Positions 18,406 through 26,642 of a stretch of DNA of 64,000 nt are shown here, one piece after another (the stretch's first letter is position 1; each line of letters opens with the position of its first letter). The stretch covers positions 869,081 through 933,080 of the forward strand of contig NZ_CP013859.1 of NCBI RefSeq assembly GCF_001513675.1, read 5' to 3'. The DNA is from Microbacterium sp. XT11. GTDB lineage: Bacteria; Actinomycetota; Actinomycetes; Actinomycetales; Microbacteriaceae. The notes under the pieces were generated by a model. It saw nothing but the letters and a program-made list of their open reading frames with translations, was not told where the DNA came from and ran no database searches. A program made the translations under genes and the position numbers.

Positions 18406-18915
18406 CTACGGACGCTGCTCTTCCGGTACCGAGATGTCGGCGACGGTGGCGCCGTACGCCCTGATGAGGTCGTCGGCGTCGACGAACAGGCTGTACCCGT
18501 GTGTACCGGCGCCCATCGCGATGCGCCTTCCCACGATCGTCTCGTCGGCGTAGACCGGCCAGTCGGTGGTGCTGCCGATCGGCACGATGGTGCCGCGCTC
18601 GTATCCCGTCGCCGCCAGGGCGAGCTCGGGTTCCGGCAGGCGCAGCTTGTTGACGCCGACGACCGCGCGCAGCTTCGGCCACGAGATCGACCGGCCGCCC
18701 GGGACGAGCGCGAACAGGTACGTGTCGTCGGAGCGCTTGACCACGAGGGTCTTCACGATGCCCGACGGAGGGATGCCGAGGAGCTCCGCGGCCTCGTGCA
18801 GGCTGCGCGCCTGGGGCCGTTCGCGGATCTCGATGTCGAGACCGCGCTCGGCCGCGGCATCCATCACCCTGCGATGCACCTCGCCGTCCGGCGGGGTGGC
18901 GCCCGTGGGGCTCAC
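18406..18915 (-). CDS. YbaK/EbsC-family aminoacyl-tRNA deacylase
   Basis: 169-residue protein of the YbaK/ProX trans-editing family, which hydrolyses mischarged aminoacyl-tRNA. The segment SLHEAAELLGIPPSGIVKTLVVKRSDDTYLFALV contains the conserved Lys and the first strands, followed by GVNKLRLPEPELALAATGYERGTIVPIG, the family's Gly-rich substrate loop, and DETIVGRRIAMGAG. The GTG start overlaps the stop of the upstream gene (GTGA). Which mischarged tRNA is edited (Cys-tRNA-Pro or another) cannot be decided. Confidence 0.85.
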   Translation of the reverse strand: MSPTGATPPDGEVHRRVMDAAAERGLDIEIRERPQARSLHEAAELLGIPPSGIVKTLVVKRSDDTYLFALVPGGRSISWPKLRAVVGVNKLRLPEPELALAATGYERGTIVPIGSTTDWPVYADETIVGRRIAMGAGTHGYSLFVDADDLIRAYGATVADISVPEEQRP

Positions 18916-19412
18916 GCGTCGGGCGCGGAGAGCGGGTCGTCGGCGACCCAGAGCTCGTCGTCGGCGCGCAGCGCCTGCCAGGCTGCGTACAGCACACCCG
19001 CTGCGGCGGCCGCGCCGAGGACGATCGCGACGATCGAGCCGATCCCGGGCCCCTTCTTGGCGGCAGCGGCGACACGACCGCGAGGCGTGGGGAGGCCGTG
19101 GCGCTTGGCGTTCGCGACGTCCCAGGCCGACAGAGCGGTGCCGACGACGCCGCCGACGATCGGGACGACCTTGTCGTCGACGACGTGCTTGCCGAAGCGC
19201 ACGCCCTGGTCGACCACGGGTGCGACCTTGCGGTTGTACGTGTTCTGGACCACGGGGATGACCTGCTCGCGATTGAAGTTGCCGAGCTGGCGACCTGCCT
19301 CGCGTGCGACCTCGGCGGCGTGACCGACGAGGACCTGCTGGTTCTCCCAGAGCTGGGTCGCGTCCTTCTGCAGACGACGCAGTTCCTTCTTCCGCTTGCG
19401 GCTGACGCTCAC
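18912..19412 (-). CDS. membrane-anchored basic protein of unknown function
   Basis: 166-residue protein starting with GTG, chosen because AGGAGAG lies 4-5 bp upstream. The N-terminus is strongly basic (SVSRKRKKELRRLQKDA), the middle is amphipathic with repeated VVP..VG segments (EQVIPVVQNTY, KVAPVVDQGVRF, DKVVPIVGGVV), and a single transmembrane helix (GIGSIVAIVLGAAAAAGVLYAAWQAL) lies near residues 120-145, followed by an acidic tail DDELWVADDPLSAPDA. I recognise this only as an actinobacterial conserved membrane protein type. It forms a two-gene operon with the YbaK gene through a GTGA overlap. Confidence 0.7.
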   Translation of the reverse strand: MSVSRKRKKELRRLQKDATQLWENQQVLVGHAAEVAREAGRQLGNFNREQVIPVVQNTYNRKVAPVVDQGVRFGKHVVDDKVVPIVGGVVGTALSAWDVANAKRHGLPTPRGRVAAAAKKGPGIGSIVAIVLGAAAAAGVLYAAWQALRADDELWVADDPLSAPDA

Positions 19413-19556
19413 GATGCTCTCCTGTCCATTGGAGTACGGGTTCCCCATCTTGCCACGCCTGCCTGGATGGCAGGAGGGAAATCGCAGACCCTTGCGCGAT
19501 CGCGTCACTCGGGGTAGTCCGGGCCAACACCCGGCGCGCTCTGCGAGAATGAGCAC

Positions 19557-20114
19557 ATGCCTCACGCTTCTCACGTCGCAACCCTGCACACCAACCACGG
19601 TGACATCGTCATCAACCTCTTCGGCGACCACGCCCCGAAGACGGTCGCGAACTTCGTCGGCCTCGCCGACGGCACCAAGGAGTGGACCCACCCCGCCACC
19701 GGCAAGCCGGGTGAGGGCCCCCTCTACAAGGACGTCATCTTCCACCGCATCATCCCGAACTTCATGATCCAGGGCGGCGACCCGCTCGGTCAGGGTGTCG
19801 GCGGTCCCGGCTACAACTTCAACGACGAGATCCACCCCGAGCTGAACTTCAACGAGCCCTACGTGCTCGCCATGGCGAACGCCGGCCTGCGCCGCAATGC
19901 CATCACCGGACAGGTCGAGGGCACCAACGGCTCGCAGTTCTTCATCACCACCGATCCCACCCCGTGGCTTCAGGGCAAGCACACCATCTTCGGCGAGGTC
20001 GCCGACGACGCGTCGAAGGCCGTCGTCGACGCCATCTCGGCCGTGCCGACCGGCGCGGGCGACCGCCCCATCGAGCCGGTCGTGCTCCACTCGGTCGACG
20101 TCGTCGCCGCCTGA
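19557..20114 (+). CDS. ppiA: cyclophilin-type peptidyl-prolyl isomerase
   Basis: 185-residue cytosolic cyclophilin, catalysing cis-trans isomerisation of X-Pro bonds. Landmarks: VATLHTNHGDIVINLFGDHAPKTVANFVGLADG, the active-site FHRIIPNFMIQGGDP with the catalytic Arg, then ANAGLRRNAITGQ, NGSQFFITTDPTPWLQGKHTIFGEV, which carry the Phe/Trp/His of the proline pocket. No signal peptide. Located upstream of the rhomboid gene as in other actinobacteria. Confidence 0.95.
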   Translation: MPHASHVATLHTNHGDIVINLFGDHAPKTVANFVGLADGTKEWTHPATGKPGEGPLYKDVIFHRIIPNFMIQGGDPLGQGVGGPGYNFNDEIHPELNFNEPYVLAMANAGLRRNAITGQVEGTNGSQFFITTDPTPWLQGKHTIFGEVADDASKAVVDAISAVPTGAGDRPIEPVVLHSVDVVAA

Positions 20115-20138
20115 GGCCAGACGAGCGAGCCGATCCGG

Positions 20139-21032
20139 ATGACGAGCCCTGAGTTCACGAGCAATCGCGACAACTACTGCTATCGGCATCCGGATCGGCA
20201 GAGCTTCGTGCTCTGCCAGCGCTGCCTGCGCACGATCTGCCCGCAGTGCCAGACGCAGGCCGCCGTCGGGGTGATCTGCCCCGAGTGCATGAAGGCGGAG
20301 CGCAAGGCTGAGACCCCCGCTCAGCGCAAGGCCCGCCGGCGCTGGCGTGGTGGCGGCGGCACGGCGACCGTCGTGCGCAGCGGCCGGCCGATGGTGACGT
20401 ACGTGCTGCTCGCGGTGACGTCGTTCATCGGCCTGCTGCAGATGATCCCCGATGGCTTCGGTGACGCGATCACGAACCAGCTGGGATTCCTCTCGTACTT
20501 CGTGGTGCCGGGTGTGTCGCTGTACCCGTTCGAACCGTGGCGACTGCTCACCGTGCTTCTCGTACACGGCAACTTCGTCCACCTCGCATTGAACATGCTC
20601 GCCCTGTGGATGCTGGGTCAGATCGTCGAGCCGATGCTCGGCAGAGCGCGCTTCCTCGCGCTCTATCTCATCAGCGGCCTGGGCGGCTCGGTGCTCGCGG
20701 CCTGTCTCGCTCCGCAGACGGCGGTGATCGGGGCCTCCGGAGCGATCTTCGGCCTCATGGCCGCGTTGCTGATCATCGGCCGTCACCTCGGTGCGAACGT
20801 CACCGGCATCCTGGTGATCCTCGGCATCAACTTCGCCGTCGGCCTCATCTTCGGCGGCATCTCGTGGCAGGCGCACCTCGGCGGCATCATCGCGGGTGCC
20901 GCGGTGGCCTTCGTCTACACGCGCACCCGTCGCCGTGAGCAGCGTGTGTGGCAGATCGTCGGACTCTCCGCGGTCGTGCTCGTGCTGATCGCCGCCGTGC
21001 TCATCGTCCCCCGCATGGTGCTTCTCGCCTGA
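20139..21032 (+). CDS. rhomboid family intramembrane serine protease
   Basis: 297-residue protease. The N-terminal 60 residues carry a Cys/His cluster (YCYRHPDR, CQRCLRTICPQC, VICPEC) resembling a B-box zinc finger, a fusion common in actinobacterial rhomboids. The membrane domain has six or seven helices; the catalytic Ser is in GASGAIFG and the catalytic His in AHLGG near the last helices, with HLALNMLALWMLG forming the oxyanion-side helix. Substrates are unknown. It follows the cyclophilin gene by 24 bp and probably shares its transcript. Confidence 0.92.
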   Translation: MTSPEFTSNRDNYCYRHPDRQSFVLCQRCLRTICPQCQTQAAVGVICPECMKAERKAETPAQRKARRRWRGGGGTATVVRSGRPMVTYVLLAVTSFIGLLQMIPDGFGDAITNQLGFLSYFVVPGVSLYPFEPWRLLTVLLVHGNFVHLALNMLALWMLGQIVEPMLGRARFLALYLISGLGGSVLAACLAPQTAVIGASGAIFGLMAALLIIGRHLGANVTGILVILGINFAVGLIFGGISWQAHLGGIIAGAAVAFVYTRTRRREQRVWQIVGLSAVVLVLIAAVLIVPRMVLLA

Positions 21033-21062
21033 TCAGGAGTTGTTAACAGGGTTGTCAACCCC

Positions 21063-21114
21063 TGTGAATAACATCCGTGTAATTCTCCCCAGACTGGGGA
21101 AAACCTGTGGATAA
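21063..21114. promoter_or_regulatory. pair of DnaA-box-like sites
   Basis: TGTGAATAA (21063-21071, complement TTATTCACA) and TGTGGATAA (21106-21114, complement TTATCCACA, the perfect consensus) lie 35 bp apart in the same orientation. The 180-bp spacer is unusually AT-rich, and palindromes (GGGTTGTCAACCC at 21049-21061; TCCCCA-GAC-TGGGGA at 21086-21100) surround them. Confidence 0.55.
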
Positions 21115-21167
21115 CTCTGCGGAGAACTGCGCTCTTCGACGCAGAACCGGGCGAGGGCGAAGACGAC

Positions 21168-21196
21168 GAAGGCCCCTCGCGCTGCGAGAGGCCTTC
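21168..21196 (-). terminator. terminator of crgA
   Basis: Thirteen-base arms (21168-21180 and 21184-21196, one mismatch, GAAGGCC...GGCCTTC) with a 3-nt loop, 18 bp after the crgA stop on the minus strand. Confidence 0.7.
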
Positions 21197-21214
21197 GGAC
21201 GAAGCGGACGCCGG

Positions 21215-21454
21215 TCAGCGCCAGCGCGTGGTCATGAGGAAGCCGATCAGCGCGATGCCGAGACCGATCGCGAGGTTCCAGTTCGACAGGCCGGGGATCG
21301 GGTACTGCATGCCCGAGATGTAGAACACGAGGATCCACGCGAGGCCCAGCAGCATGAAGCCGATCATCACCGGCTTGAACCACACCGCGTTGGGCGCGGC
21401 ATCGCCTTCGGTGCGCGTCACTTCGGCTTCGTCAGTCTTGCGGTCTCGTGCCAT
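21215..21454 (-). CDS. crgA: cell division protein CrgA
   Basis: 79-residue septal membrane protein of the CrgA family, which in mycobacteria recruits FtsI and CwsA and in Streptomyces restrains FtsZ. It has a charged cytosolic N-terminus (MARDRKTDEAEVTRTEGD), the conserved NAVWFKPVMIGFMLLGLAWILVFYISG first helix, the short external PIPGL loop and a second helix NLAIGLGIALIGFLMTTRWR ending in the typical RWR. Location near rhomboid, sortase, pabA and pknB is the canonical one. It is divergent from the class E sortase gene. Confidence 0.93.
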   Translation of the reverse strand: MARDRKTDEAEVTRTEGDAAPNAVWFKPVMIGFMLLGLAWILVFYISGMQYPIPGLSNWNLAIGLGIALIGFLMTTRWR

Positions 21455-21523
21455 GCGGACATTCTACCCATGCCGCTCCGCGCCGCCACGAGCGCTTCTC
21501 CGCCCGCTCCGAGGGCGGCGGGA

Positions 21524-21529
21524 TAAGAT
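21524..21529 (+). promoter_or_regulatory. -10 box of the class E sortase transcript
   Basis: TAAGAT ends 7 bp before the sortase ATG; no ribosome-binding site, so a leaderless mRNA is likely. Confidence 0.5.
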
Positions 21530-21536
21530 CGGCGCC

Positions 21537-22331
21537 ATGAGTGCACCCGCCGCGTCGGCCCCGCAGCGCGCCCGACGACGGCGCCCCCGTTCGAGGGCGA
21601 CCTTCACGAGCGTGCTCGGCGAGCTCCTGCTCACTGCCGGCGTGCTCGTGCTGCTCTTCGTCGCCTGGCAGATGTGGATCGGCGACCTCATCATCGACGC
21701 CCAGAAGAACGACGAAGGCGCAGCCGTCTCGCAGCGGCTGGCCGAGAGTCCCGCGCCGGAGCCCCCGCCGCTCGTGCAGGCCGAGGACGGCACCACCTAC
21801 TACGAGCCGCCCGTTCCCGCCGCTCCCGCGGAGTCGCAGTGGCTCGGCCAGATGCACATCCCCCGGTTCGGCGCCGACTACAACAAGGGCATCTTCGGCG
21901 GCACCACGCGGGCGGGTACGCTCGACAAGCTCGGCATCGGCGTCTACACCGACTCGAAGATGCCCGGCGAGGTCGGCAACTTCGCCATGGCGGGGCACCG
22001 CACGACGTGGGGCAAGCCGTTCAACCAGCTCGACAAGCTGCAGCTCAACGACGCGATCGTCGTCGAGACGCCCGACGGCTGGTACACCTATCGCTTCCGC
22101 ACCCTCGAGTACGTCAAGCCGAACGAGACCGACGTGCTCTTCGACGTGCCACAGGTGCCCGGAGCGCAGACAGGCGAGCGCTACATCACCCTGACGGCCT
22201 GCTCGCCCCTCTACTCGCTCGCCGAGCGCATCGTCGCCTACGGCGTCTTCGAGAGCTTCCAGCCGCGTGCCGAGGGACCACCCAAAGCGCTGACCGATCC
22301 GCCGCCGGCCCCGGCCGCACCGTCCGTGTAG
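21537..22331 (+). CDS. srtE: class E (housekeeping) sortase
   Basis: 264-residue membrane-anchored transpeptidase. A basic N-terminus (RARRRRPRSRATFTS) and one helix (LLLTAGVLVLLFVAWQMW) lead to an external linker and the sortase barrel. The catalytic triad is His154 (AMAGHRTTWG), Cys222 (TLTACSPLYS) and Arg231 (LAERI). The TLTAC motif, N-terminal anchor and neighbourhood (crgA, pabA, pknB) indicate class E, which in actinobacteria recognises LAXTG instead of LPXTG. This is relevant because the giant protein at 51.1-56.8 kb ends in LAVTG. The start follows a leaderless-type promoter. Confidence 0.9.
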   Translation: MSAPAASAPQRARRRRPRSRATFTSVLGELLLTAGVLVLLFVAWQMWIGDLIIDAQKNDEGAAVSQRLAESPAPEPPPLVQAEDGTTYYEPPVPAAPAESQWLGQMHIPRFGADYNKGIFGGTTRAGTLDKLGIGVYTDSKMPGEVGNFAMAGHRTTWGKPFNQLDKLQLNDAIVVETPDGWYTYRFRTLEYVKPNETDVLFDVPQVPGAQTGERYITLTACSPLYSLAERIVAYGVFESFQPRAEGPPKALTDPPPAPAAPSV

Positions 22332-22346
22332 GGAACGAGAGGAATC

Positions 22347-22502
22347 ATGTACGCCGCACTCTGGCGCCTGCTGCCCGGCCCGTGGTGGCTGAAGCTGTTC
22401 ATCCTGCTCGTGCTCGTCGCCGCCGTGCTCTACGCGCTCTTCTGGTACGTGTTCCCGTGGATCAGCCCGTTCATCAGCCCGGGCGAGGTCGACGTCGAAT
22501 GA
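22347..22502 (+). CDS. 51-residue membrane protein
   Basis: Small gene between the sortase and amidotransferase genes: MYAALWRLLPGPWWLKLFIL followed by a hydrophobic helix (LVLVAAVLYALFWYVFPWI) and an acidic end SPGEVDVE. GAGAGGA lies 5-6 bp before the ATG and its stop overlaps the next start (ATGA), so translation is coupled. The same small membrane protein with a PGPWW.K motif is commonly found at this place in actinobacterial genomes; function unknown. Confidence 0.8.
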   Translation: MYAALWRLLPGPWWLKLFILLVLVAAVLYALFWYVFPWISPFISPGEVDVE

Positions 22503-23143
22503 CGCGGGTGCTCGTGGTCGACAACCACGACAGCTTCGTGCACACCCTCGTCGGATACCTCCGCGAGCTCGGCGCCGACGTCGAGCTGATCGAGGCCGAC
22601 GCGACGGATGCCGGCGGCCTCGAGACGCTGCTGCCAGGGTTCGACGGCGTCCTGCTCTCCCCCGGGCCGGGCCGGCCGTCGGATGCCGGCGCGTCGCTCG
22701 ACGCCGTCCGGCTCGCCGCGCGCACGCGCACACCCTTGCTCGGCGTGTGTCTCGGGCATCAGGCCATCGGCGAGGCCTTCGGCGCGCCCGTCACGGAGGC
22801 ACCCGAGCTCATGCACGGCATGGTGTCGGCCGTCGAGCACGACGGATCCGCGCTCTTCGCCGGCATCCCCTCGCCGTTCGACGCTGGGCGCTACCATTCG
22901 CTCGCGCTCGCCGCATCCGACCTTCCCGCGGAGCTCGTCGTCACGGCGCACACCCCGAGCGGCACGGTCATGGCCGTCGCGCACGTCGATCTGCCGATCG
23001 TCGGCGTGCAGTTCCACCCCGAGAGCGTGCTCACCGAGGGAGGCTACCGCCTGCTCGCGAACTGGCTCGCCTCGGTCGGCGACGCGGATGCCGTGCAGCG
23101 GGCCGCGTCGCTGCATCCGCTGTCGGGCCCTGCCGCGGCCTGA
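22499..23143 (+). CDS. pabA: glutamine amidotransferase, anthranilate/aminodeoxychorismate synthase component II
   Basis: 214-residue class I glutaminase subunit that supplies ammonia to the chorismate-using component I. The catalytic triad is visible: Cys in LGVCLGHQAIGEAFG, His and Glu in GVQFHPESVLTEGG. N-terminal VLVVDNHDSFVHTLVGYL and GVLLSPGPGRPSDAG are the family's Rossmann and oxyanion elements. In actinobacteria the copy beside pknB may be annotated trpG or pabA; component I is not in this window, so tryptophan or folate role cannot be told apart. It is convergent with pknB with only 4 bp between stops. Confidence 0.9.
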   Translation: MTRVLVVDNHDSFVHTLVGYLRELGADVELIEADATDAGGLETLLPGFDGVLLSPGPGRPSDAGASLDAVRLAARTRTPLLGVCLGHQAIGEAFGAPVTEAPELMHGMVSAVEHDGSALFAGIPSPFDAGRYHSLALAASDLPAELVVTAHTPSGTVMAVAHVDLPIVGVQFHPESVLTEGGYRLLANWLASVGDADAVQRAASLHPLSGPAAA

Positions 23144-23147
23144 GAGC

Positions 23148-24839
23148 TCACTCGGCGGCGGTGCAGTAGCGCAGGTCGATCGTCGAGCCGATCGGCACGT
23201 CGCCGGGGGCCGCCGACATCGACGCGACGGTCGCCGGATCGGTGGCAGGGCAATCGGACAGTTCGACGGGATTCGGTACGAGACCCAGCTGTTCGAGCTG
23301 GGAGCTCGCGGCGTCCAGCGTCCAGCCCGAGACGTCCATGAGCGTCACGCGCCCGCTCGCGACGACGAGGTTCACGATGGTGCCTGGCGCGACCTCGTCA
23401 CCGGCCTTCTCGCTCGCCTCCATGACGGTGTCGGCGAGCAGCGTCTTGTCGTTCCGCTGGATCACCGTGCCGAGCTGCAGGCCGGCCGCGCCGAGTGCCT
23501 GCTTCGCGTCTTCGAGCGACAGGCCTTCGAGCGTCGGCACGACGACCGTCTTCTTGCCGGACGACACGTACAGCGTGATGAGATCGCCCTCGGTCACGGC
23601 CGTCCCCGCCTCGGGGTCGGTGCGGATGACGTTGCCCTCGGCGATGTCGGAACTCGACTCCAGCACGAGCTTGGTCGTCAGGTCGAGATCGCTGAGATCG
23701 TCTTGCGCGCGCTGAGACGAGACGTTCACGAGGTCGGGGACCGTGCGCGAGGTGCTCGGCGTCTCGGCCGGGGCGTTGCTGATGGTGATGACCCAGAACA
23801 GGATCGACGCGAGCAGCACCGCCAGCAGCGCGACGCCCGCCCAGATCCAGGCCACCGGAGGGCCGGACTGCGTGCGCGTCATCGTCGTGTCGCTGCTGAG
23901 TTGGCGAAGCGAGCGTGCGGTCTCCTGCGCCTGGCGCGGGCTCGCCCCGTAGAGCTCGCTCGTCAGCTCGCCCAGCTGCTTGCGGCTCGGAGCGCTGCCG
24001 GTGACGGCCGCGTCGAGGGCGGCGCGGAAGCTCGCGGCATCCGGGAACCGCTGGTACGGGTCCTTCGCCAGCGCTCGGAGCACGACCGGGTCGAGCGCCC
24101 CGGGGGCCTCGTCGTTGACCTCGGTCGGAGGCACGGGCGTCTCGCTCACGTGCTGGTAGGCGACGGCGACGGGCGATTCGCCCCGGAACGGCTGCCGTCC
24201 CGTCAGCAGTTCGTACAGCACGACCCCGGTGGAGTACAGGTCGGCGCGGGCGTCGACCGGCTCGCCCTTCGCCTGCTCCGGCGAGAAGTACGCGGCCGTG
24301 CCGATGATCTGCGTGGTCTCGGCCACCGTCGACGACGAGTCGGACACCGCTCGGGCGATGCCGAAGTCCATCACCTTGACCTGGCCCTTGTCGGTCACCA
24401 TGACGTTGCCCGGCTTGATGTCGCGGTGCACGACACCGGCGCGGTGCGAGTAGTCGAGCGCCTCGAGGATGCCGTCGACGTAGCGCACGGCGTCGTCGAC
24501 GGACACGGGGCCCGCGGCGATGATGTCCTTCAGCAGGGTGCCGCGGATGAGCTCCATGACGATGTACGGCGGTTCATCGCTGTGACCGGCGGACGAGGGG
24601 TCGGTCGCGTCGAACACGCGCACGATCGACGGGTGAGACATGCGCGACGCGGCCTGCGCCTCGAGGCGGAAGCGCGTGCGGAACGCGGTGTCGCGGGCGA
24701 GCTCGGCGTCGAGGATCTTGATCGCGACCTCGCGGCCGAGCGTGAGGTCGTACCCTCGGTACACCTTCGCCATGCCGCCGTGCCCGATGAGCTCGTCGAC
24801 GCGGTATCGACCCGCGAGAACGCGTGGCTCTGCAGACAC
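23148..24839 (-). CDS. pknB: Ser/Thr protein kinase PknB with PASTA domains
   Basis: 563-residue receptor kinase controlling growth and division. Kinase domain at about residues 6-270: glycine loop IGHGGMAKVYRG, catalytic HRDIKPGNVMV, DFGIARAV and activation loop TQIIGTAAYFSPEQ. The juxtamembrane linker leads to a transmembrane helix (VAWIWAGVALLAVLLASILFWVITI), then three PASTA repeats (TVPDLVNVSSQRAQDDL, VVPTLEGLSLEDAKQAL, LMDVSGWTLDAASSQL) that bind muropeptide/lipid II. The GTG at 24839 was chosen because AGGGGG lies 8 bp upstream; a second GTG 21 bp earlier is possible. It is the last gene of the fhaA-to-pknB operon. Confidence 0.95.
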   Translation of the reverse strand: MSAEPRVLAGRYRVDELIGHGGMAKVYRGYDLTLGREVAIKILDAELARDTAFRTRFRLEAQAASRMSHPSIVRVFDATDPSSAGHSDEPPYIVMELIRGTLLKDIIAAGPVSVDDAVRYVDGILEALDYSHRAGVVHRDIKPGNVMVTDKGQVKVMDFGIARAVSDSSSTVAETTQIIGTAAYFSPEQAKGEPVDARADLYSTGVVLYELLTGRQPFRGESPVAVAYQHVSETPVPPTEVNDEAPGALDPVVLRALAKDPYQRFPDAASFRAALDAAVTGSAPSRKQLGELTSELYGASPRQAQETARSLRQLSSDTTMTRTQSGPPVAWIWAGVALLAVLLASILFWVITISNAPAETPSTSRTVPDLVNVSSQRAQDDLSDLDLTTKLVLESSSDIAEGNVIRTDPEAGTAVTEGDLITLYVSSGKKTVVVPTLEGLSLEDAKQALGAAGLQLGTVIQRNDKTLLADTVMEASEKAGDEVAPGTIVNLVVASGRVTLMDVSGWTLDAASSQLEQLGLVPNPVELSDCPATDPATVASMSAAPGDVPIGSTIDLRYCTAAE

Positions 24840-24896
24840 GGACTGACCCCCTGAAATCACCTGGTGACGCTGCTCTCAGCCTACGACGCCGACCTG

Positions 24897-26642
24897 TCAG
24901 TCGCCGGTGCCGCCACTCGTATCGGCATCCGCGGCCGGAAGGATGAGCACTCCGGGCATCGGGTCGGACATGTCCGACGGGCGATCGCCGCAGAACGCGC
25001 GGTATGTCGCCGTGATGCTCTGACCTGCCGTGCCGGGGATGATCTTCGCGGTGAGCACGCTCGGACCGAACGAGCGGATCCCCTCGTTGGGCGTGCCGCC
25101 GGCGAAGGTGGCATTGGTGAGGGTCACCTCGAACGACGAGCGTGCGCTCGTGCCGGAGGGGCACTCGAAGCTCGGCCAGTTGAGCGTGACCTCCTCACCC
25201 TCGACCGGAGTCGAAGACGCCAGCGTCGGGGTGCCCGACGGCTTGCCGACCGGCACCTGATCCTTGTAGGTGATGAGCGTGACGGCGCTGCCCTCGACGA
25301 CGTTGCCCGACGGGTCGACCTTCTCGACGGTGCCGGCCTGGTCGGAGCTCGTCGCCGATGTGGTGCCCGGAACGCACTCGGCCTGGAGACCGGCGTCGAT
25401 CGCCTTCTGCCGCGCGACGTCGCACGGGAGGCCGACGAGGCCGAGAGCGCTCACGTCGACCATCACCGGCTCCGGCGTCGGGGTCTCCTTCGGCGTCTCC
25501 ACGGGCGGCGGCGCGCTCGTCGTGGTCTGCACGGGCGTCTTGTCGGCGTCTCCGCCCGCGTCGCCCTGGTTCAGCAGCGCCCATAGAGTGCCGCCGAGCA
25601 CGATGAGCAGAAGCACGATGAGCGCGATGAGCGGCCACGTCCACGGGCTGCGCTTCTTCTTCTGCGGCTCGGCATCCTCGACGGTGTCCTCGGTGTGCAG
25701 CGTCGCCGTGGTGGGGAGGATCCTCGTGGCGCCGTCGTCGCCGGATGCCGTCAGCATCCGGGTGGCGTCGTCTCCCGCGACACCGTTCGCGATGGCGGGC
25801 ACGGCGATGGCGGCCGAGTTCAGGTCGCCGCGCCGGAGAGCCTGCGCGGCGCGCGACACGGTCGCCGCGGACGACGGACGATCGGCCGGCTTCTTCGCGA
25901 TCATCGACATCACGAGGTTCTGCACCGGCACCGGGACGGTCGTCGGCAGCGGCGGAGGCTGCTCGTTGATCTGGGCCATCGCGATCGCCACCTGCGACTC
26001 GCCCGTGAAGGGGCGCTTGCCGGCAAGGCACTCGTACGCGACGATGCCGAGCGAGTAGATGTCGGTCGCGGGCGATGCCGGGTGGCCCGACGCCTGCTCG
26101 GGTGACAGGTACTGCACCGTTCCCATGACCTGGCCGGTGGCGGTGAGCGGCACCTGATCGGCGATGCGCGCGATGCCGAAGTCGGTGATCTTGACGCGCC
26201 CGTCGGGCGTGATGAGCAGGTTGCCCGGCTTGATGTCGCGGTGCACGAGGCCGGCGGCATGGGCGGCCTGCAGGGCGGATGCCGTCTGGGCGACGATGTC
26301 GAGCGTCTTGTCGGCGCTCAGCGAGCCGTCGCGCTCGAGGATCGTCGACAGGGCCTCGCCGGGCACGAGCTCCATGACGAGGTAGGCGCTGCCGTTCTCC
26401 TCGCCGTAGTCGAAGACGCTCGCGATGCCTTCGTGGTTGACGAGGGCGGCGTGACGCGCCTCGGCGCGGAACCGCTCGAGGAACCCGGGGTCCCCCATGT
26501 ACTCGTCCTTGAGGATCTTGATGGCGACGGTGCGTCCGATGACGTGATCCGTCGCCTCCCACACCTCGCCCATGCCGCCGATCGCGATTCGCGACTGCAG
26601 CTCGTAGCGACCACCGAACGACACACCCTGCGTCGGTCTCAT
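24897..26642 (-). CDS. pknA: Ser/Thr protein kinase, PknA position, with one PASTA domain
   Basis: 581-residue membrane kinase. Catalytic elements: IAIGGMGEVWEATD, VAIKILKDEYM, HRDIKPGNLLI, DFGIARIADQ, MGTVQYLSPEQ. A cytosolic linker of about 100 residues (with ATRMLTASGDD-type Thr-rich segments likely to be phosphorylated) precedes a single helix (WTWPLIALIVLLLIVLGGTLWALL). Outside are a Thr/Pro-rich stalk, one PASTA domain (VDVSALGLVGLPCDVARQKA) and a further beta-rich C-terminal domain with two Cys. Mycobacterial PknA has no PASTA, so this version is longer than usual. The start overlaps the pbpA stop (ATGA). Confidence 0.9.
   Translation of the reverse strand: MRPTQGVSFGGRYELQSRIAIGGMGEVWEATDHVIGRTVAIKILKDEYMGDPGFLERFRAEARHAALVNHEGIASVFDYGEENGSAYLVMELVPGEALSTILERDGSLSADKTLDIVAQTASALQAAHAAGLVHRDIKPGNLLITPDGRVKITDFGIARIADQVPLTATGQVMGTVQYLSPEQASGHPASPATDIYSLGIVAYECLAGKRPFTGESQVAIAMAQINEQPPPLPTTVPVPVQNLVMSMIAKKPADRPSSAATVSRAAQALRRGDLNSAAIAVPAIANGVAGDDATRMLTASGDDGATRILPTTATLHTEDTVEDAEPQKKKRSPWTWPLIALIVLLLIVLGGTLWALLNQGDAGGDADKTPVQTTTSAPPPVETPKETPTPEPVMVDVSALGLVGLPCDVARQKAIDAGLQAECVPGTTSATSSDQAGTVEKVDPSGNVVEGSAVTLITYKDQVPVGKPSGTPTLASSTPVEGEEVTLNWPSFECPSGTSARSSFEVTLTNATFAGGTPNEGIRSFGPSVLTAKIIPGTAGQSITATYRAFCGDRPSDMSDPMPGVLILPAADADTSGGTGD

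Noticed and set aside
21033..21120. Chromosomal replication origin
   Set aside because: Only two boxes, no dnaA or dnaN nearby, and recF-gyrB-gyrA order places the origin upstream of base 1.
22499..23143. Assignment strictly as trpG
   Set aside because: The chorismate-binding partner is not in the window; gene position beside pknB does not discriminate between folate and tryptophan roles.
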